A DNA stretch of 64,000 nucleotides from Streptomyces sp. NBC_01465 (GTDB lineage: Bacteria > Actinomycetota > Actinomycetes > Streptomycetales > Streptomycetaceae). The stretch lies in the NCBI RefSeq assembly GCF_036227325.1, contig NZ_CP109467.1, positions 1,116,001-1,180,000 on the forward strand. Reading direction: 5' to 3'. The notes under the pieces are model-generated. The model ran no database searches. It worked only from the letters and a program-made list of their open reading frames with translations, and had not been told where the DNA came from. Every line of letters begins with the position of its first letter. Within the stretch, counting starts at the first letter, position 1. The position numbers were made by a program, and so were the translations under genes. Of this stretch, positions 36,611-45,388 are shown piece after piece.

Positions 36611-36683
36611 TGTGGGCGACCGTTCCGCTCTGCCCGCCGTTGTGGGCAGGCGTTCCGCAGGGCGGAACGGGTGGGCACAACGG
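36611..36683. repeat. Intergenic compound palindrome with an internal direct repeat
   Basis: TGTGGGC-x3-CGTTCCGC occurs twice, 30 bases apart (36611-36628 and 36641-36658, one mismatch zone). The second copy sits in a nested hairpin. The outer arms are CCGTTGTG (36637-36644) and CACAACGG (36676-36683); the inner arms are CGTTCCGC (36651-36658) and GCGGAACG (36662-36669). It fills most of the mshC/SCO1664 gap. It resembles intergenic palindromes I recall from other Streptomyces genomes. Confidence 0.6.
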
Positions 36684-36726
36684 CGACGCGGACCGCACGT
36701 ACCCGCCCCGGGCCCGGGGGACTGCC

Positions 36727-37530
36727 TCAGACCGGCGGCCAGGGGATCGACGGCCACTCCCCCGACGGCTCGGGGTGCACCCCGGCCCGCAGAAGCCCCG
36801 CAACCCGCTCCCGTAGCGCCTCCACCTCCGCAGCAGTGATCAGCTCGCCCATACGGGCGGCAAGCGCGGAGCCGGGCGCCAGCCCGGCCGCAAGCCCGCC
36901 CAGAACCTCGACGGCTTCAGCCGTCAGCGCCTCCCCCGCCCACCCCCAGAGCAGCGTCCGCAGCTTGTCCTCCGTGTTGAAGGTCACCCCGTGGTCGATC
37001 CCGTACAGCCGCCCGCCCCCCGCCGGCAGCAGATGCCCGCCCTTGCGGTCCCCGTTGTTGATGACGGCGTCGAGAACGGCCAGCCGGCGCAGCCTGGCGT
37101 CGTCCGCGTGGACGAGCAGTGCGGTCCGCCCCTCCCCGACCTCCGCCAGAGCAACCGCCTTCCACCCCTCGGCGGGCTCCTCCTCGTCCACCAGGGCGAG
37201 CAGCGGCTCGTCGGGGGACTCCTCCGCCTCGATCCAGAGCTGGACCATGCCCTCCCCGTACGGGCCGTCGCGCAGCACCGTGGGCGGGATCAGCCCCCAT
37301 CCCGTCGCCTCGGAGATCTCGTACGCGGCCACCTCGCGCTGGGCGAGGTTCCCGTCGGGGAAGTCCCAGAGCGGGCGCTCTCCGGCCACCGGTTTGTATA
37401 CGCAGGCCGCTTCCTCGCCCTCGTACGAGAGCGAGCAGTAGAGCACCGCGTTCGACGCCTCGCGGATCTGGCCGCGTACCGTCAGCTCGCCCTTCAGGAG
37501 GAGCGGCGGTATCCGTTCTGGCGCGGGCAT
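36727..37530 (-). CDS. SCO1664-family conserved actinobacterial protein
   Basis: A 267-residue protein of the TIGR03843 (SCO1664) family, with weak similarity to the PI3/4-kinase/HipA-like fold. [23 protein letters not shown] resembles a nucleotide-binding Lys segment and [17 protein letters not shown] a catalytic-loop Asp-Asn/Asp arrangement. ATG 37530 has GGAGGG six bases upstream. It overlaps the DUF3090 gene by 37 bases. With DUF3090 and a histidine phosphatase it forms an actinobacterial trio near mshC. Function unknown. Confidence 0.88.
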   Translation of the reverse strand: MPAPERIPPLLLKGELTVRGQIREASNAVLYCSLSYEGEEAACVYKPVAGERPLWDFPDGNLAQREVAAYEISEATGWGLIPPTVLRDGPYGEGMVQLWIEAEESPDEPLLALVDEEEPAEGWKAVALAEVGEGRTALLVHADDARLRRLAVLDAVINNGDRKGGHLLPAGGGRLYGIDHGVTFNTEDKLRTLLWGWAGEALTAEAVEVLGGLAAGLAPGSALAARMGELITAAEVEALRERVAGLLRAGVHPEPSGEWPSIPWPPV

Positions 37531-38084
37531 ACGTGTCCCTCCGGGTCGAGCGGCAGGCTGCACAGCGGGCACGGCGGCCGGCCCGCGTTGACGACGTCGA
37601 GCGCGCGCTTGGCGAAGGCCCTCGCCTGGATGCCGGTGAGGCGCACCCGGAGCATCGGCGGGCCGTTCTCCTCGTCCTGGAGGAGACGTTCCTCCGCCTC
37701 CGCGAGGTCCTCCTCGGACTCCGCGTCCAGTTCGACGAGCGCCTGCGCCTCGATGATCATGCGCTGTTCGTCGCCGTCCCAGGCCAGCGCCATCGTGCCG
37801 ACCCGGAACTCCTCCTCGACGGGGGCGTCCAGCGGCGCGGTGTCGGTGACTTCCGCCGGGGCGACGGCCGGCACCGGGGCGTTGCCGCCGGTCCTGCGCA
37901 CCACCTCGTCCAGCAGTTCGTCGATCCGCTCGGCGAGCGCCGCCACCTGCGTCTTCTCCAGGGCGACACTGGTGGTGCGGATCCCGGACGAGGCCTGCAG
38001 GAAGAACGTACGGCGTCCCGGCAGCCCGACCGTACCGGCCACGAAGCGGTCCGGCGGATCGTAGAAGAACACCTGACGGGACAC
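37494..38084 (-). CDS. DUF3090 family protein
   Basis: A 196-residue conserved actinobacterial protein (TIGR03847). It starts MSRQVFFYDPPDRFVAGTVG. A helical region follows, and a C-terminal zinc-ribbon-like [20 protein letters not shown] (about 171-190) has three Cys and one His. Overlaps the SCO1664-family gene downstream, so the two are likely translated together. Function unknown. Confidence 0.9.
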   Translation of the reverse strand: MSRQVFFYDPPDRFVAGTVGLPGRRTFFLQASSGIRTTSVALEKTQVAALAERIDELLDEVVRRTGGNAPVPAVAPAEVTDTAPLDAPVEEEFRVGTMALAWDGDEQRMIIEAQALVELDAESEEDLAEAEERLLQDEENGPPMLRVRLTGIQARAFAKRALDVVNAGRPPCPLCSLPLDPEGHVCPRQNGYRRSS

Positions 38085-38176
38085 GTCCTGTCTCCATTTT
38101 CCGGTGGGAGGTCGGTGGGGGTTCCGCGGGAGGGCGGAAAGGCCTTACAGCCTGTCCACCCTACTGCGCGGAGCGA

Positions 38177-38863
38177 TCACGGTGCTCCCGCGCCACCGCC
38201 CACCGCCGCCTCCGCGCTGCCCGGCTTCTCGCGCGGTGCGAGGGAGCCGAACTCGCCCGTGTCGCCGAGGCGCAGGAGAAAGGGGCGCAGCCTGGTGTAG
38301 CGGATGGCGGTGAGGGAACACGGGTCGACGTGAATGCGCTGGAAGAGGTCGAGATGCATGCCGAGGGCGTCCGCGACGACCGACTTGATGACGTCGCCGT
38401 GCGAGCACATGACGTACACCGCGTGCTCGCCGTGCTCGGCCTCGATCCGCGCGTTCCAGTCCCGTACGGCGGCGACCGCGCGCGCCTGCATGGCGGGCAT
38501 CGACTCCCCGCCGGGGAAGGCGGCGGCGGACGGGTGCTGCTGCACGACGCTCATCAGCGGCTCTTCGGAGAGCTCGGCGAGCTTGCGCCCGGACCACTCC
38601 CCGTAGTCGCACTCGCTGATGCGTTCCTCGGTGTGCAGCGCGAGGCCGGGACTGGCGTCGAGCAGCGGCTGGACGGTCTCGCGGCAGCGCTCCAGCGGAC
38701 TGGTGACGACGGCGGCCGGAGCCACTCCGGCCAGCCGTTCCGGCAGCCCGGCCGCCTGGGCGAGGCCCCGTTCGTCGAGGCGGACGCCGGGCATGCGTCC
38801 GGCGAGCACTCCGGAGGTGTTGGCGGTCGAGCGTCCGTGCCGGACGAGGATCAGCGTGGCCAT
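38177..38863 (-). CDS. Histidine phosphatase family protein (MSMEG_4193 type)
   Basis: A 228-residue phosphoglycerate-mutase-like phosphatase. The catalytic motif is LVRHGRSTANTSG (RHG at 8-10), with the second Arg in SPLERCRET, a Glu in ISECDYGEWSG and His in MCSHGDVIK. It is the first gene of the trio with DUF3090 and the SCO1664-family gene. The C-terminal 25 residues are low complexity. Substrate unknown. Confidence 0.9.
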   Translation of the reverse strand: MATLILVRHGRSTANTSGVLAGRMPGVRLDERGLAQAAGLPERLAGVAPAAVVTSPLERCRETVQPLLDASPGLALHTEERISECDYGEWSGRKLAELSEEPLMSVVQQHPSAAAFPGGESMPAMQARAVAAVRDWNARIEAEHGEHAVYVMCSHGDVIKSVVADALGMHLDLFQRIHVDPCSLTAIRYTRLRPFLLRLGDTGEFGSLAPREKPGSAEAAVGGGAGAP

Positions 38864-38910
38864 GACCGCCAGGGTAACTGCGGGTGCGAACGGGCCTCCG
38901 AGCGGGAAGA

Positions 38911-39903
38911 ATGCGCGCCGTGATTGTCGACAGCGCCATCTACCGGGACGGACGCAGGACCGAGGGCCCCAAGGACTTCTCCGACGCCCTCGACGAGGCG
39001 CGCGCGGCCGGAGACTCCTTCCTCTGGCTGGGCCTCCACGAGCCGACGGAAGAGGAGTTCTCGCTGGTCACCAGCGAGTTCGGGCTGCATCCGCTGGCGG
39101 TCGAGGACGCGCTCAACGCCCATCAGCGGCCCAAGCTCGAGGTGTACGACGACTCGCTGTTCGTGGTGCTCAAGCCGGTGGAGTACGAGCCGGAGAGCGA
39201 CGCCGTGTCCGCGGAGGAGCTGATGGTCTTCGTCGGGGACTCCTTCGTCGTGACGGTCCGGCACGGCGAGGGCGCGCCGCTGGGCGCCGTACGCAAGCGT
39301 CTGGAGCACGAGCCCGAGGTGCTCAGGCACGGTCCGACCGCCGTGCTGTACGCGGTGAGCGACGCCGTCGTCGACCACTACATCGAGGTGGCGGCGGAGC
39401 TCCAGACCGACCTGGAGGAGCTGGAGGCGGAGGTGTTCGCCCCGACCGGCGGCGACGCGAAGAACATCGCCTCGCGGATCTACACCTTCAAGCGCCAGGT
39501 CCTCGAATTCCGGCGCGCCACCGGCCCGTTGGCCGTCCCCATGGCCCGGCTCGCGGCGGCCGGGGTGCCGTTCGTGCACGAGCACGCGCAGCCGTTCTTC
39601 CGCGACGTCGGCGACCATCTGACGCGCGCCAACGAGCAGGTGGACGGGCTCGACCGGCTGCTGTCGGACATCCTCTCGGCGCATCTGGCGCAGATGGGGG
39701 TGCGGCAGAACGACGACATGCGGAAGATCTCGGCGTGGGCGGCGATGGCGGCCGTGCCGACGATGGTCGCGGGGATCTACGGGATGAACTTCGAGCACAT
39801 GCCGGAGCTGACGTGGACGTGGTCGTACCCGGCGGTGATCCTGCTGATGGTCGCGATCGAGTTCGTCCTGTACCGGCAGTTCAAACGCCGCGGATGGCTG
39901 TAG
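38911..39903 (+). CDS. corA: CorA-family magnesium/cobalt transporter
   Basis: A 330-residue ion channel. Long cytoplasmic helical N-domain, then two C-terminal spans (about 272-292 and 305-323) with the selectivity motif GMN in GIYGMNFEHMPEL between them. ATG 38911 follows GGGAAGA; an upstream ATG at 38884 is less likely. Divergent from the phosphatase gene with 47 bases between starts. Confidence 0.93.
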   Translation: MRAVIVDSAIYRDGRRTEGPKDFSDALDEARAAGDSFLWLGLHEPTEEEFSLVTSEFGLHPLAVEDALNAHQRPKLEVYDDSLFVVLKPVEYEPESDAVSAEELMVFVGDSFVVTVRHGEGAPLGAVRKRLEHEPEVLRHGPTAVLYAVSDAVVDHYIEVAAELQTDLEELEAEVFAPTGGDAKNIASRIYTFKRQVLEFRRATGPLAVPMARLAAAGVPFVHEHAQPFFRDVGDHLTRANEQVDGLDRLLSDILSAHLAQMGVRQNDDMRKISAWAAMAAVPTMVAGIYGMNFEHMPELTWTWSYPAVILLMVAIEFVLYRQFKRRGWL

Positions 39904-39943
39904 AGCCGTAACTCCCGCGCGCGTGGGGCGTTGTGCTGCATGA

Positions 39944-39984
39944 CGGCCGTGGCGGGGAGACCCCCCGAGCCCCCACCACGGCCG
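39944..39984. terminator. Hairpin between corA and the LLM oxidoreductase
   Basis: CGGCCGTGG (39944-39952) pairs with CCACGGCCG (39976-39984), extended by GGGG/CCCC inside. Lies between convergent genes. Confidence 0.75.
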
Positions 39985-40002
39985 CAGAGATTTCCTCTTC
40001 CG

Positions 40003-41052
40003 TTACGCGAGACCCGCGCGCTCCAGCGCCTCCGTGCCGGCCCGCAGCGCCGCCACCCTCTCGTCCAGGGTGAAGCCGGCCGGGGAGAGCGTCAGGGTCG
40101 TGACTCCGGCCGCCGCGTAGGCCTGCATCTTCTCGGCGATGCGGTCGACCGTGCCGAGGAGCGTGGTCGAGTCGATGAGCTGGTGCGGTACGGCGGCGGC
40201 CGCGCCGGGCTTGTCGCCGGAGAGGTACTTGTCCTGGATCTCGGCGGCCTCCTTCTCGTACCCCATGCGCTGTGCGAGCTGGTTGTAGAAGTTCTGCTTG
40301 CGGCTGCCCATGCCGCCGACGTACAGCGCGGTGTACGGACGGAACATGTCGGCCAGCGCGTTCACGTCCTCGCCGAGCGCGATCGGCAGCGTCGGGCAGA
40401 CGTCGAAGCCGTCCATGGTCTTGCCGGCCTTCTCGCGGCCCGCGCGGATGTGCTGGATCGCGGTCTCCTCGAGGTGCTCGGCGGACGGGAAGATCAGCAG
40501 CGCGCCGTCGGCGATCTCACCGGTCTGCTCGAGGTTCTTGGGGCCGATCGCGGCGATGTAGAGCGGGATGTGCTCGCGCTCCGGGTGGACGGTGAGCTTG
40601 ATCGGCTTGCCGGGGCCGTCGGGGAGCGGGAGGGTCCAGTGGGCGCCCTCGTAGCTGAGGCGCTCGCGGGACATCGCCTTGCGGACGATCTCCACGTACT
40701 CTCGGGTCCGGGAGAGGGGCTTGTCGAACTTGACGCCGTACCAGCCCTCGGAGACCTGAGGTCCCGACACGCCGAGGCCGAGGCGGAAGCGGCCCTTGGT
40801 GAGCGAGTCGAGGGTGGCTGCCGTCATCGCGGTCATGGCGGGCTGGCGGGCCGGGATCTGCATGATCGCGGAGCCGACGTCGATGCGCTCGGTCTGGGCG
40901 GCGACCCAGGCCAGGACGGTGGGCACGTCGGAGCCGTAGGCCTCGGCGGCCCAGCAGACGTCGTAGCCGAGGCGGTCGGCCTCCTGCGCCACGGCGAGGT
41001 TGTCGCCGTCCATCCCGGCGCCCCAGTACCCGAGGTTGATTCCGAGCCGCAT
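40003..41052 (-). CDS. LLM-class F420-dependent oxidoreductase
   Basis: A 349-residue luciferase-like protein starting MRLGINLGYWGAGMDGDN. QEADRLGYDVCWAAEAYGSD and GRFRLGLGVSGPQVSEGWYG are typical of actinobacterial F420-dependent enzymes. AAGGAGAG lies before the ATG. Streptomyces makes F420, so this cofactor is plausible; FMN cannot be excluded. Substrate unknown. Confidence 0.87.
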   Translation of the reverse strand: MRLGINLGYWGAGMDGDNLAVAQEADRLGYDVCWAAEAYGSDVPTVLAWVAAQTERIDVGSAIMQIPARQPAMTAMTAATLDSLTKGRFRLGLGVSGPQVSEGWYGVKFDKPLSRTREYVEIVRKAMSRERLSYEGAHWTLPLPDGPGKPIKLTVHPEREHIPLYIAAIGPKNLEQTGEIADGALLIFPSAEHLEETAIQHIRAGREKAGKTMDGFDVCPTLPIALGEDVNALADMFRPYTALYVGGMGSRKQNFYNQLAQRMGYEKEAAEIQDKYLSGDKPGAAAAVPHQLIDSTTLLGTVDRIAEKMQAYAAAGVTTLTLSPAGFTLDERVAALRAGTEALERAGLA

Positions 41053-41181
41053 GGCCGCTCTCCTTACCGATCAGTAACGTCCCTGTCGTGGGGACTCTAA
41101 CGCGCGGAAGTGCGATCCGTCAGGGGTGAGTTGTCCACAGGCTTCCAACGAGTGCGGTGTTGGCCAGTAATCTCAGCGCCC

Positions 41182-42165
41182 ATGGAGCAGAGGCATCTCG
41201 GCCGTACGGGCCTGCGCGTATCCCGGATCGGGCTCGGCACCCTCACCTGGGGGCGCGACACCGACGAGCACGACGCCGCCGAACTGATGAAGGCGTTCTG
41301 GGAGGCGGGCGGCACCCTCGTCGACACGGCGGACGTGTACGGCGACGGGGAAGCGGAGTATCTGCTCGGGCAGTTGGTGGAGCGGCTGGTTCCGCGGCGT
41401 GACCTGGTCATCGCCACCAAGGCGGGCAGCGTGCCCGACCCGGACCGGCGCTTCAACGGCTCGCGCGGTCATCTCCTCTCGGCCCTCGACGCCTCGCTGC
41501 AGCGGCTGGGAACCGACTACGTCGACGTGTGGCAGGTGCACGCCTTCGACCCCGAGACCCCGCTGGACGAGACGCTGCAGGCGCTGGACATCGCGGTGAG
41601 CAGCGGGCGGGCGCGCTATGCGGGGGTGTCGAACTACTCCGGCTGGCAGCTGGCCAAGGCGGCGACCTGGCAGCTGGCCGCGCCGGGGGTACGGACCCGG
41701 CTCGCCAGCACACAGATGGAGTACTCGCTGCTGCAGCGCGGTGTGGAGCGCGAGGTGCTCCCCGCCGCGCTGGACCTGGGGGTCGGGCTGTTGCCCTCGT
41801 CGCCGCTCGGGCGCGGGGTGCTGACGGGCAAGTACCGCACCGCCACGCCCGTCGACTCGCGCGGGGGCTCGGAGCATCTGGCGCCGTTCGTCGCCCCGTA
41901 CCTCGACGAGACCGCGAGCCGGATCGTGGACGCGGTCGCCATAGCGGCGGACGGGCTCGCCACGACGCCGCTGGAGGTGGCGCTGGCCTGGGTCAGGGAC
42001 CGGCCAGGAGTGGTCGCCCCGATCGTCGGCGCGCGCAACGCGGCTCAGCTCACGGCCGCATTGTCAGTGGAGGCGCTTAGTCTTCCGGATGAGATCTGCC
42101 GGGCTCTCGACGACGTGTCGGCGCCCATACACCGCTATCCCGACCAGGACTGGACCGAGCTGTGA
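41182..42165 (+). CDS. Aldo/keto reductase
   Basis: A 327-residue AKR-fold NADPH reductase. Catalytic Asp/Tyr in VDTADVYGDGE, Lys in VIATKAGS and His in WQVHAFDP complete the tetrad. The cofactor segment is near PIVGARNAAQL. Its stop TGA overlaps the GTG of the RecD-like gene, so both are co-translated. Substrate unknown. Confidence 0.92.
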   Translation: MEQRHLGRTGLRVSRIGLGTLTWGRDTDEHDAAELMKAFWEAGGTLVDTADVYGDGEAEYLLGQLVERLVPRRDLVIATKAGSVPDPDRRFNGSRGHLLSALDASLQRLGTDYVDVWQVHAFDPETPLDETLQALDIAVSSGRARYAGVSNYSGWQLAKAATWQLAAPGVRTRLASTQMEYSLLQRGVEREVLPAALDLGVGLLPSSPLGRGVLTGKYRTATPVDSRGGSEHLAPFVAPYLDETASRIVDAVAIAADGLATTPLEVALAWVRDRPGVVAPIVGARNAAQLTAALSVEALSLPDEICRALDDVSAPIHRYPDQDWTEL

Positions 42166-44360
42166 GTACGGACCGCCTCGCCACCGAGGCCAGCACCGAG
42201 GCCGAGGCCGCCCCGGACAACGAGCCCTCCGCCACGGACACGGCGCCGGAGCCCGCGTCCGACCCCGTCGTGGAGGACAGCGCCGACGCGGAGGACGCCC
42301 CGGAGGAGGCGGCCGGAGCCGAACCCGAAGGCGAGGCCGGTGATGGAACGGACACCACCGCTGCCGCTGCTGCTCCGGAGATTTCCGAGGCGCAGGCCGA
42401 GCTGGCAGCTCAGCGGGAGCTGCGGGCCAAGATCGAGCAGCGCAAGGCCGAGAAGTCCGAGCCGGTCGCCGCGGGCGCCAAGCTGAGCGGGACCGCCGCC
42501 GATCTGCTCGCTGCCGTACGGGCCGTGGAGAGCGGCGAGAAGCCCGCGTTCGTCCCGCAGACCGCGCCCGCGCCCCGGCGACCCGAGCCCGCTGCATCCG
42601 CGCCCGTGCGGGCGCAGGCACCGGCGGCTCCGGCCGCGCCGGCCGCCGCGGCGCCGTCCGCCGTCGCTGCCGTACGGGACGTGCTCGTCGAGGGCGGTGC
42701 GCCCGAGGCGCTGGCCGCGCCGGCCGCCGAGGCTCTCGGCGATCAGGCGGCGGACGCGCTGCGCGAGGACCCCTGGAAGCTCCTTTCGGTGCCCGGCGTG
42801 CGCCCCGAGCAGGCCGACACCTTCGCCCGGGCCCTGATCGGCGCCGAGTGCGCTCCCGGCGACGAGCGGCGGGCCACCGCGCTGGTCGGCTGGCTCCTGG
42901 AGCGGGCCGCCCTGCAGGGGCACACGGTGCTGGAGTCCGAGACGCTGCGGGCGGCGCTCGCGGCGCGTTCGGTGCCCGACGCGGACGAGGCGCTGCAGAG
43001 CGCGATCGAGGACGGTGCGGTGCTGGTCTTCCAGGACCCGCTGGACGACGCGCCGACACCCCCGGCGGGAGAAGGCGCCGAGGAGGGCGAGGAGGAGCCT
43101 GAGCGGCCCGTACGGATCCTGCTGGGTCTGGAGCGGTTCGCCATGGCGGAGGAGATCCTCGCCGACGGTCTCGGCCGGCTGGCCAACGCACCTTCGGCGG
43201 AGCAGGAGTTGGACTGGGAGTCGGCCGCGAAGGGCGCTCCCTCGCCGTCCGCGGCCGAGCTGATCCGGGCCGTCGCCGCGCACGGTCTGGTCGCCCACAC
43301 CGGCGGCGAGGCCGCCCGTGCCGAGCCCGTGGCGCTGATCGCCGCGGCCCGCGCGCTCGGGCTGCGGGCCGTTGCCGCCGCGCACAGTGCGGACGGCAGG
43401 AACCGGCTGGCCGAGGCGCTGGGCGACCCGGAGGCCGCGGTCACCGTCTCCGGGCTGCTGGCCGGCGACGAGGGCGACTTCGACCTGGGTCTCCTCGCTG
43501 TCGTCGACGCGCCCCAGCTGGACGTCGAGACGGCCGCGGTACTGGTCGAGTCGCTGCCCGACGGCTGCCGCCTGGTCCTGAGCGGCGACCCCGGTGTGCT
43601 CGGCTCCGCCGGTGCGGGCCAGGTGTTCACCGATGTGCTGGCCGCCCGTGCGTGCCCGCAGATCGCCTCGCGCACGCCCGACCCCGGGCCGATCGGCGAA
43701 CTGGTCTCGGGCATCGGCATCGGTGAGCTGAACCAGGTCGAGGCTCCCGGCAAGGAGGTCGTCATCGTCCCGGTGCGCGACGCGGGCGAGGCCGTGCACC
43801 GTACGGTCCAGCTGGTCGCCGACTCGGTGCCGCGGGCGATCGGCGTACCGTCCTCCGACACCCAGGTCATCACTCCGGGGCACGGCGGTTCGGCCGGCAC
43901 CCGTGCGCTGAACACGGCGCTCAAGGAGCGGCTGAACCCGGGTCCCGGCCGCTTCGCCGGCTTCGACCCCGGCGACCGCGTCGCCCATGTCGCCGCGCCC
44001 GGCAGGACGGTGTCGGGCACGGTGGTGTCGGCCGACGCCGAAGGCCTGCACCTGGACTGCGCGGGCACGCCCGTGGTCGTACCGAAGGAGCGGGTGGAGA
44101 CGTCACTGCGGCACGGCTGGGCGCTGACCGCGCACCAGGCGGCCGGGATGCGGTGGCCCGCGGTCGTCGTCGTACTGCCGGGAGACGCGGCCCAGGCACT
44201 CAGCCGCCCGTGGGTGTACACCGCCTTCGGCCGCGGTGAGCGTCATCTGTCGGTCGTGCACGGCGTGGACCAGGCACTGCCGCAGGCGGTGGCGGGCGTA
44301 CCGGCGCAGGAGCGCACGACGCGGCTGCGGACGCTGCTGCGACCGTCGTCCGCCGAGTAA
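42162..44360 (+). CDS. Helix-hairpin-helix protein resembling RecD2 helicase but lacking ATPase motifs
   Basis: A 732-residue protein. Residues 1-165 are acidic and Ala/Pro-rich, probably disordered. Residues 166-260 resemble the RecD2 helix-hairpin-helix region (REDPWKLLSVPGVRPEQAD). The rest follows a RecD-like ATPase outline with key residues missing. The P-loop position reads HTGGEAARAEP with no GKT, Walker B reads VVDAPQLD instead of DEAS, and the last motif is LTAHQAAG rather than HKSQG. SRPWVYTAFGRGERHL matches motif VI. Likely a DNA-binding non-enzyme. It is coupled to the aldo/keto reductase gene by GTGA. Confidence 0.8.
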   Translation: MSTDRLATEASTEAEAAPDNEPSATDTAPEPASDPVVEDSADAEDAPEEAAGAEPEGEAGDGTDTTAAAAAPEISEAQAELAAQRELRAKIEQRKAEKSEPVAAGAKLSGTAADLLAAVRAVESGEKPAFVPQTAPAPRRPEPAASAPVRAQAPAAPAAPAAAAPSAVAAVRDVLVEGGAPEALAAPAAEALGDQAADALREDPWKLLSVPGVRPEQADTFARALIGAECAPGDERRATALVGWLLERAALQGHTVLESETLRAALAARSVPDADEALQSAIEDGAVLVFQDPLDDAPTPPAGEGAEEGEEEPERPVRILLGLERFAMAEEILADGLGRLANAPSAEQELDWESAAKGAPSPSAAELIRAVAAHGLVAHTGGEAARAEPVALIAAARALGLRAVAAAHSADGRNRLAEALGDPEAAVTVSGLLAGDEGDFDLGLLAVVDAPQLDVETAAVLVESLPDGCRLVLSGDPGVLGSAGAGQVFTDVLAARACPQIASRTPDPGPIGELVSGIGIGELNQVEAPGKEVVIVPVRDAGEAVHRTVQLVADSVPRAIGVPSSDTQVITPGHGGSAGTRALNTALKERLNPGPGRFAGFDPGDRVAHVAAPGRTVSGTVVSADAEGLHLDCAGTPVVVPKERVETSLRHGWALTAHQAAGMRWPAVVVVLPGDAAQALSRPWVYTAFGRGERHLSVVHGVDQALPQAVAGVPAQERTTRLRTLLRPSSAE

Positions 44361-44376
44361 CCCGCCACCTGCGAAT

Positions 44377-44418
44377 GCGAAGGGCCGGTACCGGGAGTTC
44401 CCGGTACCGGCCCTTCGC
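44377..44418. terminator. Perfect 20-bp bidirectional terminator
   Basis: The arms 44377-44396 and 44399-44418 are exactly complementary, containing GGGCCGGTACCGGGA. It separates the RecD-like gene from a convergent gene. Confidence 0.85.
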
Positions 44419-44435
44419 GCGTTCCGGAAGGGGGG

Positions 44436-45098
44436 TCAGACCCCTTCGCCCTCCAGCACGTCCTCGTCGTCGAGGAGTTCGTCCTCGTCGAAGACGGAGC
44501 TGACGTCGAAGCGGCACACCACCTGGGTCGGATCGGCCTGGTCGAAGGGGGTGTTCAGCCACTCCCCCGGTTCCGGCAGATCCTCCGCCGCCGACACCCA
44601 CAGCGTCGAGTCGCCCTCCTCGAGGCCGAACTCCTTGTGGCGGGAGGCGATTTCGTCCGGTTCGTACTCGCCGAAGAGCACACCGACCGCCGCATGGACA
44701 CTGCTGCCGACCACCGCTCCGACCCCGGTGTCCGTATCCGCGTCCGGGTCGAGGTCGGCGATCCGCTGCGCCTGCGAGAGCAGCCGCTGGGGCTCCACCA
44801 CCGCGTAGTCGCGGCGGATCAGCACGCTGAGCGCATGGGGCTCCTCGGGACCGCCGTACGGCGGAAGCGCGTCGTCGGCTCCGGGGATCTCGAAGGGGGT
44901 GACCTCGTCGTAGCGGTCGTAGAGCCTCTCGTCGTAGGCCTCCGCGGCCGCTGCGAGCGCGTTGAACGCGTCGTACACGGCCGGGTCGTCCTCTCCCGTG
45001 CGGGCTTCGACCGCCTCGAGGTGACGGTCCAGCGCGGCTTTTACCGCCTCGGCGGCGGCGCGTACCTCGGCAGCGGTGGGCTGCGCAGCATCAGACAT
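44436..45098 (-). CDS. Conserved actinobacterial hypothetical protein
   Basis: A 220-residue acidic protein starting MSDAAQPTAAEVRAAAEAV, with a helical N-half and a strongly acidic C-terminus (FDEDELLDDEDVLEGEG). No known motif, signal peptide or membrane span. ATG 45098 was preferred because an upstream extension is not conserved-looking. Divergent from the DUF5703 gene with 47 bases between starts. Function unknown. Confidence 0.8.
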   Translation of the reverse strand: MSDAAQPTAAEVRAAAEAVKAALDRHLEAVEARTGEDDPAVYDAFNALAAAAEAYDERLYDRYDEVTPFEIPGADDALPPYGGPEEPHALSVLIRRDYAVVEPQRLLSQAQRIADLDPDADTDTGVGAVVGSSVHAAVGVLFGEYEPDEIASRHKEFGLEEGDSTLWVSAAEDLPEPGEWLNTPFDQADPTQVVCRFDVSSVFDEDELLDDEDVLEGEGV

Positions 45099-45145
45099 GA
45101 GACAGACGCTATCCGTACTGAGCCTCTGCTTGCACAATAGATGCG

Positions 45146-45334
45146 ATGCCGGAATACGAATTTGTCGACGTGTACGTTCCGCGCGGGGTCTCCCGCAACG
45201 AAGCGACCCGTCTGCTGACCGACCACGCCGAGTACGGACACTGGGAGTTGGACCGACTGAGTCTGCACCGGGACGGCAGCCGCAGAGTGCGGCTGCGCCG
45301 GCGGATCATCCGCCAGGTGCGCGCCACCTGGTAG
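45146..45334 (+). CDS. DUF5703 family small protein
   Basis: A 62-residue basic protein, MPEYEFVDVYVPRGVSRNEA, ending in an Arg-rich tail (RRVRLRRRIIRQVRATW). Small proteins of this family sit next to chaplins in Streptomyces. There is no ribosome binding site, and an ACAATAG stretch lies about ten bases upstream, which would fit a leaderless transcript. Function unknown. Confidence 0.8.
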   Translation: MPEYEFVDVYVPRGVSRNEATRLLTDHAEYGHWELDRLSLHRDGSRRVRLRRRIIRQVRATW

Positions 45335-45335
45335 A

Positions 45336-45373
45336 GACGGATCGGGCCCCGCAGCTGCGGGGCCCGATCCGTC
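45336..45373. terminator. Perfect 18-bp bidirectional terminator
   Basis: GACGGATCGGGCCCCGCA (45336-45353) and its exact complement at 45356-45373, two-base loop. Between the convergent DUF5703 and chpC genes. Confidence 0.88.
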
Positions 45374-45388
45374 ATTCGTACGCGCCGA

